64,000 nt of DNA from Emiliania huxleyi CCMP1516 (taxonomy: Eukaryota > Haptophyta > Isochrysidales > Noelaerhabdaceae): NCBI RefSeq assembly GCF_000372725.1, contig NW_005199770.1, forward strand, positions 224,923 through 288,922, given 5' to 3'. The position numbers were made by a program, and so were the translations under genes. This document shows, in pieces, positions 10,396 through 19,190 of this stretch. Below the pieces are notes generated by a model. It searched no databases and was not told where the DNA came from. It worked only from the letters and a program-made list of their open reading frames with translations. Every line of letters starts with the position of its first letter. Position 1 is the stretch's first letter.

Positions 10396-11931
10396 CTAGG
10401 TCGCGCCGACCGCGGCTTCCCACAGCGGCTGTACGACAAAGAGCGCCAAAGCCAGCGCCTGCATACCAAACAGGATGAGGTAGCCCGAGGCGACGCCGGC
10501 ACGCCCCGCGAGGAGGGAGCGCTCGAACTCGTCCAGCACGAAGACGGCAGGCTCCGGCCGCCACCGGCCGAGCTGTCTCGCAACCTCCTCGGGCGAGACG
10601 TACGAGGAGCCGCCCGAGAGCGCCGTCCACGCCGCGTCGACGGCGAGCGCGCTGGGCGGTTGCTGGCTGCCCCGCCCCGTTCCTCGGGTAAGGGAGGGGA
10701 GGGGGGACCCGTCCCTGCCGCGCAGCTGCGCCCCGCGCGGCCGACTCGCGGCGAGGGCGGTCTCGAACTCGGCCCGGCGCAGCAGCCGGCCGGGCGTGAG
10801 CGCGGGGCAGCCTTCGCCGAGGCGGGCGGCGACGTCGAGCACGTCCTCGTAGTAGAGCGGCGCGGGGTAGCCGAGCCAAAACGAGCAGCCGATCACTGTC
10901 CCTCCGGCGTCGGCCGCGGCGGTGCGCTGCGCAAGGAGCTCCGACTGCGCGGTGAGGGAAGTGAGCGCCGCGGCGTTGGCGAGGCGGACTGAGGGCAGCA
11001 GCCCGCTCCCGAGGAAGAGGAGGCCGAGGGCGGGCCCAAAACCAGAGGCGAAGGCGTCGGAGGGATCAGCGGCGGGGAGGGCGGCAGCGGCGGCGGGGGC
11101 GGATCTGGCGGCCGCCGCTAGGGCAGCGGTCAGGGCGGCCGCTGCACTCGCCGGTGCGGGCGGCGGAGCCGCGGCCGCGTCCGCGGCCGCGTCCGCCCCG
11201 CCCGGCGGGGAGTCGCTCTGGTAGGCGATCTCTCTCTGGTAGGCGCGCCGCTGCCTCCTGCCGTGCTCGCCTGCCTCGATGAGCTGCACCTCAGCGGGCA
11301 GGTCTGCGAGGTCGGCGTGATCGACGATCAGCACGCCTCGCAAGTGGTCGTACTCGTGCTGGAAGGCGCGTGCCGGCTCGCCGCGCAGCGTGCGGGTCGA
11401 GCGGCGGCCGGCGCTGTCGGCGCTCTCGACCGTCACCCACGCATCACGGAGCAGGTCCACCTCCAGCCCGGGAGGCAGCACGAGGCAGACCTCTCTCCAC
11501 GGCCGCATCTGCTCCTCAGGCGACCTCGCGAGCACCCGCGGGTTGACGAGCACGAGCGGCCCGGGCAGCGGCGAGCTCGCGCCGCGGAGGGCGATGATCT
11601 GAGCATTCACGTGGTACTGGGTGGCGGCAATCGCGGTGGACTCCATGCCGTCAACCAGCATCTGCGAAAACTGCTCCACGGGCCCAAAGTCGTCCACTGG
11701 CGCCGCAACATGCCGGAGCACAGGGTCGGGCCACATGGCCATCGGGCCGAGAGTTCCCGCACGGGCCGCCTCGGAGACCGAGCGGAGAAGCGCCGCCGGC
11801 GGTGGTGCGGCAGAGGACTGCTGCGTTGCCGAAGCGCTGCCGCTGACTTGCCCTGCCGCAGCGGCGCTGACTGGCGCTGCAATGATGGCACGGCGAGTGA
11901 CAGAAGACGTTAGGGCGAGCAGCAGCAGCAT
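10396..11931 (-). CDS. Peptide deformylase-like protein with long C-terminal extension
   Basis: Peptide deformylases remove the formyl group from new organellar proteins; the hydrophobic N-terminus (MLLLLALTSSVTRR) suggests import, probably into the plastid. The core spans about residues 60-230. Motif 3 is intact (HEYDH; His192, Glu193, His196) and the motif 2 metal-ligand Cys149 is present. The surrounding motif reads EVCLV instead of the usual EGCLS, and motif 1 reads STAIAATQ instead of GxGLAAxQ. The metal site looks complete, but the substrate pocket is altered. About 280 further residues follow: an Ala-rich linker, an unrecognised segment (GCSFWLGYPAPLYYEDVLDV) and a C-terminal hydrophobic helix (SGYLILFGMQALALALFVV) that could anchor it in a membrane. 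Single exon, 511 residues; ordinary deformylases are 170-250. Confidence 0.75.
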   Translation of the reverse strand: MLLLLALTSSVTRRAIIAAPVSAAAAGQVSGSASATQQSSAAPPPAALLRSVSEAARAGTLGPMAMWPDPVLRHVAAPVDDFGPVEQFSQMLVDGMESTAIAATQYHVNAQIIALRGASSPLPGPLVLVNPRVLARSPEEQMRPWREVCLVLPPGLEVDLLRDAWVTVESADSAGRRSTRTLRGEPARAFQHEYDHLRGVLIVDHADLADLPAEVQLIEAGEHGRRQRRAYQREIAYQSDSPPGGADAAADAAAAPPPAPASAAAALTAALAAAARSAPAAAAALPAADPSDAFASGFGPALGLLFLGSGLLPSVRLANAAALTSLTAQSELLAQRTAAADAGGTVIGCSFWLGYPAPLYYEDVLDVAARLGEGCPALTPGRLLRRAEFETALAASRPRGAQLRGRDGSPLPSLTRGTGRGSQQPPSALAVDAAWTALSGGSSYVSPEEVARQLGRWRPEPAVFVLDEFERSLLAGRAGVASGYLILFGMQALALALFVVQPLWEAAVGAT

Positions 11932-12138
11932 TTGCTAGTCGGGCTGTGGTCGCAGACGATAGATCTATGATCCAAGACGCGACAGTTGTCGGGCATGTCT
12001 CGTCGCCGGCGCCGCCATTTCTTTTTCCCACCACGACAGGGAGCGTTCGGCGAGGAGGCGGTGGCGACGGATCTGGTATCCACGATGATCTACGACATGC
12101 AGACGCAAGAGGGGGTGAACCTCTTGGGTGATCTAGTA
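11932..12138. other. Short spacer with a truncated ORF
   Basis: An ORF beginning at 11986 (MSGMSRRRRRHFFFPPRQG) runs directly into the left arm of the fold-back element and ends within it at 12210. It may be a gene end disrupted by the insertion, or chance. I cannot assign a function. Confidence 0.3.
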
Positions 12139-12783
12139 AACCTTCTTTTCTCTAGACGGCTGGGATTGAGAGCAGCCTCGCTCTCAATCCTAGAAGTCGA
12201 AGGATTGTGAGCAGCACTCCTCGCAATCGTAGCATCTCTGTGCGATTGTGAGCGCCTCTACGCTCGCAATCCTACATCTTCTAGGACTAAGAGCAGCTCC
12301 GCTCCCAACCAAGGTGACTGGTGACTGACGCCTACGTACGACTACTACCAGCGCGCTCGCAATCCGAGGAAAGTCTAGGGTTGCGAGCAGCTTAGCTCAC
12401 AATCCTAGCAACATGCCTCCGATTGCGAGCAGTAGCGCTCCCAATCCTACATCTTGTATGTAGGACTATGAGCGACTGCGCTCACAATCGTACCAAAGAT
12501 CCAAGGATTGCTGGCAGGCGCACAGGGGGCGCTCCCAATCGCTCCAGCCGCGAGCGCTTGTGAGCGCGCTGGGATGGTCTCCTCACAATCCAAACAGTGA
12601 TCCCACCGATTGCGAGGGGACCTGCTCGCAATCCTACGATTCCTAGAAGATGTAGGATTGCGAGCGTAGGCCTCACAATCGCACAGAGATGCTACGATTG
12701 CGAGGAGTGCTGCTCACAATCCTTCGACATCTAGGATTGAGAGCGAGGCTGCTCTCAATCCTAGCCGTCTAGAAAAGAAGGTT
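12139..12783. mobile_element. Fold-back (MITE-like) element of nested hairpins
   Basis: The left arm 12139-12286 and right arm 12641-12783 are near-perfect reverse complements (for example CCTTCTTTTC...TAGACGGCT against AGCCGTCTAGAAAAGAAGG). Each arm, and the central 354 bp, is itself built of roughly 30-bp hairpins of the form GATTGNGAGC...GCTCNCAATC separated by short AT-richer linkers. No ORF of its own is present, as expected of a non-autonomous fold-back element. I could not define a clear target-site duplication. Confidence 0.75.
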
Positions 12784-13289
12784 CACCGCAAGAGAGAGCG
12801 CTCTCGCAAAGAGAATTTTCCGTGAATTTCTAGACGCATACTCGATACTGTGACCTGGTGGGCATATGCCCCATACCTGTGACCTGGTAGCATATGCATG
12901 TGAGGCTACTGACTGCACTCCATGTCCAAATGCTCCAAGTGCATACAAAGCTCGACCTCGCACAACGCTGGGCACGGGACTGGCGCGCACTGGCACTTCT
13001 AACGCAGCAAAGACCAAACCTCCAAAGTTCCAAAGAGAAACACTCGAGCCTGTGGCGGCCCTGGCCGTACGCTGTACGCAACAAACTTTTAGATCTTAGT
13101 CTCGCCGAGCCCGAGGCTCGAGAGACTATGGTGTATGGAGGGGAGACTGCACGGTGGGCGCGAGTGCCCACGTTTCTCAACACAATAGAATACACGCAAG
13201 ATGACGTAAGATGGAGCAGCGCAGAGGGTAAAAAGATACCACCGGGCGCACGCGCGAACCGATGTGAGTTGGGCTTCGCCGTCACGGCG
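12784..13289. other. Intergenic region
   Basis: No gene recognised. A direct repeat of TGTGACCTGGT...GCATATGC occurs at about 12848-12898. The remainder is unremarkable sequence downstream of the LPGGY-repeat gene. Confidence 0.4.
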
Positions 13290-14333
13290 TCAGGTGCGGC
13301 TGAGGTGGGTGAGGAAGCACTCGATGCTCCGCTTGTTCCCCGGAAACAGCACCGCGAGGGCCTTGGCAGATCCGATGGCGGGGCCAGTCACCTCGCCCAG
13401 TGCACCATGCACAAGCCGGTCTCCGGACTCGAACTTCTGGCTGCGACCGTTGTGGAAGAGCTTTTCGCCCACACGGTACCCGCCCGGCAGGGGTGGGGCG
13501 GGCTTGCGGCGGAGCTGACTGAGGCGGAACTCGACGCTGTGCCGGTTCCCCTTGAACAGCAGCGCGAGGCCCTGGCCGGCGAGCGCGCCAGACCACGCGG
13601 GTCCAGTCACCTCGCCACGCGCTCCGTGCACGACGCGGTCGCCGCTCTCAAGTGTCTGAGACAGCCCGAGGAAGTACAGCCGCTTGCCGAGGCGGAACCC
13701 ACCGGGCAGAGGAGGGGGCGGCTTGCGGCTGAGCGAGAGGAGGCTGCAAGTGACACACCACTTGTTTGGCGGGAAGTAGACCACGGCGGGCGGAGGGCCA
13801 ACAACCGCGCAGAGCCCGCCGTGCTCGATCCGCTCACCGCTGTCGAGGTCTTGGGTGAGACCGGTAAAGTAGAGAGACTCGCCCAGGGCGTACCCGCCAG
13901 GTAGTGGCGCGGGAGGAGCGCGGCGGAGTTCGCTGACGGGAGAGAACATCGCGCCGCCGTTGGCGTTGCCTGGGAAGAGGATGTCGGCCATCGTGCCCTG
14001 TGAAGACCAGCCGATCACCCTGCCGCGAGCGCCGTACTCCGCTCGGTTGCCATCCGACGTGTAGCTGTGGCCAATGTAGAAGACATGCAGTGCGCCAGGA
14101 GTGCACGTTTCGTACTCGGGCGGAAGCGAGAGGTAGGTGCGCAGCTGCGGCCGTCCGGCTAGCAACGCTCGGACCTCGTTCCAAAGCGCCTCGCGGCCAT
14201 CCACCGGCTCCCACTCATCGTGCGACAGCAGCTCCTCGAGCTCTGCGAGCCAGCTGCTGCCGTGCCCAGCCTTCTCGATCACCGGTCTAGCGCGTGGATT
14301 GATGACGACGTCGATGACGGCCGCATCCTCCAT
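13290..14333 (-). CDS. LPGGY-repeat protein (haptophyte-type tandem module)
   Basis: 347 residues in one exon. After an N-terminal segment of about 130 residues, a module of about 65-70 residues repeats at least three times. The best copies read PLPGGFRLGKRLYFLGLSQ, then LESGDRVVHGARGEVTGPA, then LLFKGNRHSVEFRLSQLRRK. The next copy starts PLPGGYRVGEKLF and ends LFPGNKRSIECFLTHLSR. A degenerate copy beginning PLPGGYALGESLYFTGL precedes them. The pattern of Gly, Asp and hydrophobic residues suggests small beta-barrels (SH3-like); function is unknown to me. I associate this repeat with haptophyte predicted proteins, which supports the taxonomic reading. The gene is divergent from the thioredoxin fusion gene. 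Confidence 0.7.
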   Translation of the reverse strand: MEDAAVIDVVINPRARPVIEKAGHGSSWLAELEELLSHDEWEPVDGREALWNEVRALLAGRPQLRTYLSLPPEYETCTPGALHVFYIGHSYTSDGNRAEYGARGRVIGWSSQGTMADILFPGNANGGAMFSPVSELRRAPPAPLPGGYALGESLYFTGLTQDLDSGERIEHGGLCAVVGPPPAVVYFPPNKWCVTCSLLSLSRKPPPPLPGGFRLGKRLYFLGLSQTLESGDRVVHGARGEVTGPAWSGALAGQGLALLFKGNRHSVEFRLSQLRRKPAPPLPGGYRVGEKLFHNGRSQKFESGDRLVHGALGEVTGPAIGSAKALAVLFPGNKRSIECFLTHLSRT

Positions 14334-14667
14334 CTCGTAGTCCTGCGGGGACCTGCTGGTCTGCAGCTGCGTTTCTTCTTTGGTTACTCTGAGAGTCGGT
14401 GAGTTTGTGTGTCTGTGTGTCGCTCGCGCGCGCGGTCGTCGTTTTTTTTTGTCAGCTTGTTGTCCCGATTGGGTACGCAGTTGAAGACGCCGACTCGGAC
14501 GTCAAAAGAAGAATCCGCCCGCCACCGCCTCGATAATGAGATGAATCAGTCATCGCTGCGGAAGCGCGCTCGCTCTCTGGGCTCTGCAATCGGTGCAGGT
14601 CGGAGAAGAAGAAATCGCGCCTTCTCTTTTTCTCGTTGGTGCGCTAGCACAGACGCGCGGGCGAAGC
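14334..14667. promoter_or_regulatory. Bidirectional intergenic region
   Basis: 334 bp between two divergent start codons, so probably a shared promoter. It contains a short GTGTGT run and a T9 tract near 14442. No defined element is visible. Confidence 0.4.
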
Positions 14668-15719
14668 ATGTCCAGCCCAAGCCCGAGCTGGTGCGAGTTA
14701 CTCGACGCCAGCGTTTTCCCAGAGATCAAGGACCTTTGGCACGGCGCCGCTCCCTGCGAGTGGGCCGTGGCTGACACCTGCACGCGGGCGCTGCGGGACG
14801 GCACGTCTGGCAGCTCGGTTGGTGAGGGAGTTGCCGTCTTCCCTCCGGAGCCGATCCGTGCCGAGCTGTGTCGACGCCTCGCCACCGCCAGCGATGGCAC
14901 CGCTGCCGCCACCGCCACCGCCGCCGCCGCCACCGCCGCCGCCGCCTCCACCGCTTCCGCAGCGGCGTTTGGCTGGAGGCGAGCCATCCGAGAGGCGCTC
15001 GGCAGTGCGGGCGGCGCGATGCGTCTCAAGCGGCTGCGTGGCGCCGTGCTCGCGGCGCACGCGGCGGCGGGCACGGCCGAGGCGGCACAGCTGCCAGGGC
15101 GGGAGGAGGAGTGTCGGAGAGTATTTCGGCGCAAGCTGCGCCGGCTGGAGGACGTGGAGGTGGAGGGCAAGATGGTGGTGCTGCGAACCGCCGCGGCCGA
15201 GGCCACATTAGCCGCGACCGCTGCCAGTGCCGCCGCCGCTCCCGCCGCCGCCGCCGCCCTCGCCGCCCCCGCCGCCGCGCCGTCGGCGGCTCACCACCAA
15301 GTCGTGGCTCTGCGCAACGAGGAGGACTGGCGGATGATGCTGCAGGCGTCGATGGAGACGCCGGCCGTGGTCAAGTTTGACGCGGCATGGTGTGCGCCCT
15401 CACCAAAGCCAACGCCCTCTCCGCGGGAGTCGCCGCCCTCACACCAGGATTCCCTCGCTGTAGGTGCGCCCCCTGCCGCGCGGTGGCGCCCGTCTTTGCC
15501 GCGCTGTGCGCGCGGCACTCGCACTTGCTCTTCGCGCGGCTGGACGTCGACGAGATGGAGGAGTGCGCCACCGAGCTGCGCATCACCACGATGCCCACCT
15601 TTTGCGTCTTTCGGCACGGCAAGCGAGTCGAGACGCTGAGCGGTGCCGAGAGGGCGCCGCTTATGGCGTTGGTGGAGCGGGCGGTGGCGCGCCTCGAGAC
15701 GCCCAAGGCAGAGCCTTGA
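14668..15719 (+). CDS. Winged-helix (LYAR-type) plus thioredoxin fusion protein
   Basis: 325 residues. Residues about 105-185 look like the winged-helix domain found at the end of LYAR-like proteins (WRRAIREALGS...RLKRLRGAVL...VEGKMVVL). After an Ala-rich linker comes a thioredoxin domain from about residue 215: VVKFDAAWCAPCRAVAPVFA with the canonical WCAPC redox centre, then LLFARLDVDEM, ITTMPTF (cis-Pro) and FRHGKRVETLSGA. The 74-bp intron 15390-15463 (GT...TAG) lies inside the codon for Trp of WCAPC; joining phase 2 restores the motif exactly. The sequence just inside the 5' end (GTGTGCGCC) resembles that just after the 3' end (GTGCGCCCC). Start ATG 14668 is in frame and follows a divergent promoter. 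Probable cytosolic or nuclear redox protein. Confidence 0.8.
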
Positions 15720-16443
15720 GGCGCGCGTTTTATGCAGTCCGAGTCGCGGAGTGGCCCGGTGGCCGTCGCAGAGCTTCGTGTTGTCTCCCTCCCCTGCCTG
15801 TCTCCAGTGCGGTGCAGTTGTTGAGAGCGCGTCCGGCTCCGATGTGCTGCACACATTACTCACCTTGATCCTTGTGTGCGATGACGGATGAGCATGAGGG
15901 ACATTTTAGACTTCATTATAGTGCAAGATTGGTTACGAGCATATCCATATGTTTTCACCCTCAACGTGTACACCGAACACAAAACGGCCCTCTAGGACAC
16001 CAAAGCCCTAACCTTCCAACGCTCCCCAGCTCCCTCCTTAGAGTAGGATTAAGTAGGAAAACTTTCCTCTAAACCCGCCCCCCGCGCCCCGGTCCACCCC
16101 CGCTGGCGCTGTCCGGCCTGTGCCACAGGCTGACGCTGTGCCGGTGGCGATGGCGGTCTCCCGCGCCGCCGCCAGAGCCGCGAGCGCAGTGCCGCGCCTC
16201 TTGAGCTGGTCGCCGTTCTCCGACGCCCCACCCCAACAGAGAGTTGACCACACACCTCATATGGCAGCATGCACACTGCTCTCCGGCTCACAGCTCACAC
16301 AGCCAGAGCGGCAGAGCAGCGTTCCGGAGCCGCCCAATCATAGTGGTGTACCCCTCCCGCCTCTCCGTTCGGGGAGTGGGGGAGTCCCATGCTCGCCGCC
16401 ACGAGCATCACATGTGCCGTGGCGTCAGTCACACGTGCATCGC
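15720..16443. other. Intergenic region between convergent genes
   Basis: About 720 bp between two convergent genes. No coding or structured element recognised. Confidence 0.4.
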
Positions 16444-17853
16444 TCATCCGCAGTGCGCGCCAGATTCCGGACTGTCGGTGATGCGGATTGCTTGCTCTGC
16501 CACCCTAGGCGAAAGTCGACTCTGCCGCTGCCGGAGCGGGGAGCTCCACGGCAAAGCTCGCGGGCTCAACGTTACTGAGCCATCACCATCGGGTCTCGGG
16601 GCGCGTTTGGCGCGCCTCACGGGCGAACCGACCGGCGTCTCAAGGCCGACGCCGGATAGGCGCCTTACGATGTCGGCGATGGTTGCGCTCTCGAGGTCGG
16701 CTACGTCTATCGGCAGTGGGACGTCAATTCGGGAGGAGAAATCTGTCTTGCCACCCAGCGTTGTACCCTCCACAGGGCGTGAGACTCGTCGCAGGCGCCA
16801 GGTGCCAAAGGCGTTCCTTTTCCATGCGAAGAACGTGGTGAACAGGCTGAGAGCCGCGAGGACGCAGGCGACTCCGACAACGGCCCAAACCACACTGTGA
16901 TTACCACCACTGTTGTCGTCCGTCTCAGCTTTCAGGACAACGACGGCGGGCGGAGCACTGAACTCAACCGACACGCCGAGTATATCTCGCATGCGATCTA
17001 GGAAGCTGGTGTCAACAGCAGCGGCAGTGATTTCTTCGGCAGTTGCCCCACCGGCGGCCGGTAGGATGGTCACCTCCAAACGGTAATCGCCTAGGTCCTC
17101 CAATACCATCTGCTGGAGTGTGATGATCGTGCCAGCGCTGGCGAGGGACGATACGATGGCGAGCCCAACCAGGTCGTGATCGATGGCCTCCAGAGCGCGC
17201 TGGCGACGGTTGGCGCTGCCAATCTTGAGTGAGAAGGAGCAGGCACGAACATGGTCAGATCGAAGCAGCGAACGCGGCGGCGAGGGGTCTGGGTTCGGAG
17301 GCAGAGGTGCTGGGAGTGGCGGAGCCTGCGGCGGCGGCAGAGTCGGCGAGGGCGGTGGCTGTGGTGGCGGCGAGGGGTCCGGCGTCGGAGGCAGAGGCGC
17401 TGAGTCGTTAGGCGGAGCGAATGCCGGCGGCAGTGGCTTCGGCGAGGGCGGTGGCGAGGGGTCTGGGTTCGGAGGCAGAGGTGCTGGGAGTGGCGGAGCC
17501 GGCGGCGGCGGCAGAGTCGGCGAGGGCGGTGGCTGTGGTGGCGGCGAGGGGTCCGGCGTCGGAGGCAGAGGCGCTGAGTCGGTAGGCGGAGCGAATGCCG
17601 GCGGCAGTGGCTTCGGCGAGGGCGGTGGCGAGGGGTCTGGGTTCGGAGGCAGAGGTGCTGGGAGTGGCGGAGCCGGCGGCGGCGGCAGAGTCGGCGAGGG
17701 CGGTGGCTGTGGTGGCACGGGCGTAGGGATTGGCGGCATGGGCGTCGGCACCGGCGGCATTGGCATTGGCAGTGGAGGGCCCAAACTCGCACCGACGCAC
17801 GGTAGGCACCACATCGGTCCGGACGTTGAGCGCACTTGAATGCAGAAGTTCAA
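16444..17853 (-). CDS. Proline-rich single-pass surface protein
   Basis: 469 residues. Residues about 25-205 are a hydroxyproline-type Pro/Ser-rich stalk made of a 58-residue repeat (QPPPSPTLPPPPAPPLPAPL, then PPNPDPSPPPSPKPLPPAF and onward) in two full and one partial copies. About 130 residues of non-repetitive ectodomain follow. One transmembrane helix (VVWAVVGVACVLAALSLFTTFF, about residues 325-346) precedes a basic cytoplasmic tail. This architecture fits a cell-wall or scale-associated membrane protein of algae. An obvious cleavable signal peptide is missing (start MNFCIQVRSTSG), so an upstream exon may exist. It is divergent from the racemase gene. Confidence 0.6.
   Translation of the reverse strand: MNFCIQVRSTSGPMWCLPCVGASLGPPLPMPMPPVPTPMPPIPTPVPPQPPPSPTLPPPPAPPLPAPLPPNPDPSPPPSPKPLPPAFAPPTDSAPLPPTPDPSPPPQPPPSPTLPPPPAPPLPAPLPPNPDPSPPPSPKPLPPAFAPPNDSAPLPPTPDPSPPPQPPPSPTLPPPQAPPLPAPLPPNPDPSPPRSLLRSDHVRACSFSLKIGSANRRQRALEAIDHDLVGLAIVSSLASAGTIITLQQMVLEDLGDYRLEVTILPAAGGATAEEITAAAVDTSFLDRMRDILGVSVEFSAPPAVVVLKAETDDNSGGNHSVVWAVVGVACVLAALSLFTTFFAWKRNAFGTWRLRRVSRPVEGTTLGGKTDFSSRIDVPLPIDVADLESATIADIVRRLSGVGLETPVGSPVRRAKRAPRPDGDGSVTLSPRALPWSSPLRQRQSRLSPRVAEQAIRITDSPESGAHCG
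17281..17720. repeat. 174-bp tandem repeat coding for the Pro-rich stalk
   Basis: The marker GTCTGGGTTCGGAGG recurs at 17287, 17461 and 17635, exactly 174 bp apart. Copies are almost identical, so they expanded recently; the unit is a multiple of three and keeps the reading frame. Confidence 0.9.
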
Positions 17854-18228
17854 TCAAATACCGGCGCGCCGGGTTTCACAGCCTTGTTCTTGAGAAGAAA
17901 ATACGTCGTATGGCGCTGTGCGCTGGTCTATGAGAGGTTGAGGTGCGAGCCCTTGAGGCCCTGGGGATGGGGGGATTCACACACCTTTCCTTGGAAAAGA
18001 AAAACCTTTCCTTGGAAAAGAAAAGGCCGAGCCTAAACGAAAGCAGTCCTCCTCCGGGAATGTACGTAAGAGCTACATACACTGAGAAGAGAGAGCTCCC
18101 AGTAAGCTAAAAGTACTAGTACACTGAAAGAATACTGCCCGCAAGTGTCGAACCTTAACTGAATCTTTCTCGCCGCCGAAACGCGTTGTCCTCGCGCGAA
18201 ATCACTGAAGCGCTCCGCGAACCGAATC
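17854..18228. promoter_or_regulatory. Bidirectional intergenic region
   Basis: 375 bp between divergent starts. It contains a tandem duplication of ACCTTTCCTTGGAAAAGAAA at about 17990-18023. No other element recognised. Confidence 0.4.
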
Positions 18229-18972
18229 ATGACTGGCATTGGGGTCTTGGCGGGGATGGGCCCTCGCAGCACAGCGCCGTTTATTGATCTCCTGGTGACT
18301 GCGTGTCAAGAACAGCTAGGCTGCCAGCAGGATGACGACTTCCCTCCCATGCACATCCTCTCCTGGCCGACTCCTTTTCGTGTGTACGGTGAGGGCTCTG
18401 ACTATGATGACTCAATGCGCGCCGCAATCGCTGCTGGGTTTCAGCGCTTGCTGTCCACGGAAACCTGCTTGGATGTAATTTGCATGCCGTGCAACTCAGC
18501 TCACGCATATGTGTCGGCGAAAGGGCCAAATAGGCCGCCAGGAGTCGATTGGGTCGGTATCGTTGAGGCAACTTTGGCCTCTCTGCCAGCCGGGGAGAGG
18601 GATGTGGTGCTCTGGGCCACACCCGGAACGGTGCGCAGCGGTATATACCAGGCCGGGCTGAATCAGGCATTCAACTCAGCTGTCACGGAGCAGCAACAAC
18701 CTTCCGTTTCAGCGCTGATCACGAGCGTGAAAGAGGGCAACATCGCTGCGGCTTCAGCCTCTGTGTGCTCTCTAGTGGCGCAGCTGACACAGAGCCCAAC
18801 GTCCTGCGAGGCGACACCCACTGTCATAGTTGCCTGCACTGACATAAACCCCGCCCTGCTCGCCGCCGGCGCCACTAAAGCTGGGCCTTGTCTCCTCAAG
18901 CTCGAGACGGTGCTGCTAGTTGACTCGGCCGCATGCTTGGCTGCGGCCGTTGTGTCTCGCGTGCAGATGTGA
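18229..18972 (+). CDS. Aspartate/glutamate racemase family protein
   Basis: Cofactor-independent amino-acid racemases invert Asp or Glu using two cysteines. The N-terminus has the family glycine-rich start GIGVLAGMGPRSTAPF. The two catalytic regions are MPCNSAHAY (Cys88; family PCNTAH) and VACTDINPAL (Cys203; family GCTE), so both catalytic Cys are in place. It has 247 residues in a single exon, the usual length for a bacterial RacX-type enzyme. The intron-free structure and bacterial-type family leave an old gene transfer possible, but base composition matches the neighbours. Substrate cannot be decided from the sequence. Probably cytosolic, with no signal peptide. Confidence 0.85.
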   Translation: MTGIGVLAGMGPRSTAPFIDLLVTACQEQLGCQQDDDFPPMHILSWPTPFRVYGEGSDYDDSMRAAIAAGFQRLLSTETCLDVICMPCNSAHAYVSAKGPNRPPGVDWVGIVEATLASLPAGERDVVLWATPGTVRSGIYQAGLNQAFNSAVTEQQQPSVSALITSVKEGNIAAASASVCSLVAQLTQSPTSCEATPTVIVACTDINPALLAAGATKAGPCLLKLETVLLVDSAACLAAAVVSRVQM

Positions 18973-19190
18973 AACCAACAACTATGCAGAAGCCGCGCCA
19001 CACAGCGCACACAGCTCTCACTATAGGTGCGCGCCGCGCATATCGCGCGCCCCCGAGCGAATGTGCGCTGTGACCTCTGGTCCTCTGCGTTATCTCTGGG
19101 GGGGATGGCTTTACGATATCTCCCTCTGGGACTCTCTCGTCCGTCCGCGCGCAATCATCACGGCTATCCATGCAAACTCGACGTACCGTG

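Noticed and set aside
18229-18972. Racemase as recent bacterial transfer
   Set aside because: The single-exon structure is compatible, but GC content and codon use match nearby genes, so no recent transfer can be claimed from sequence alone.
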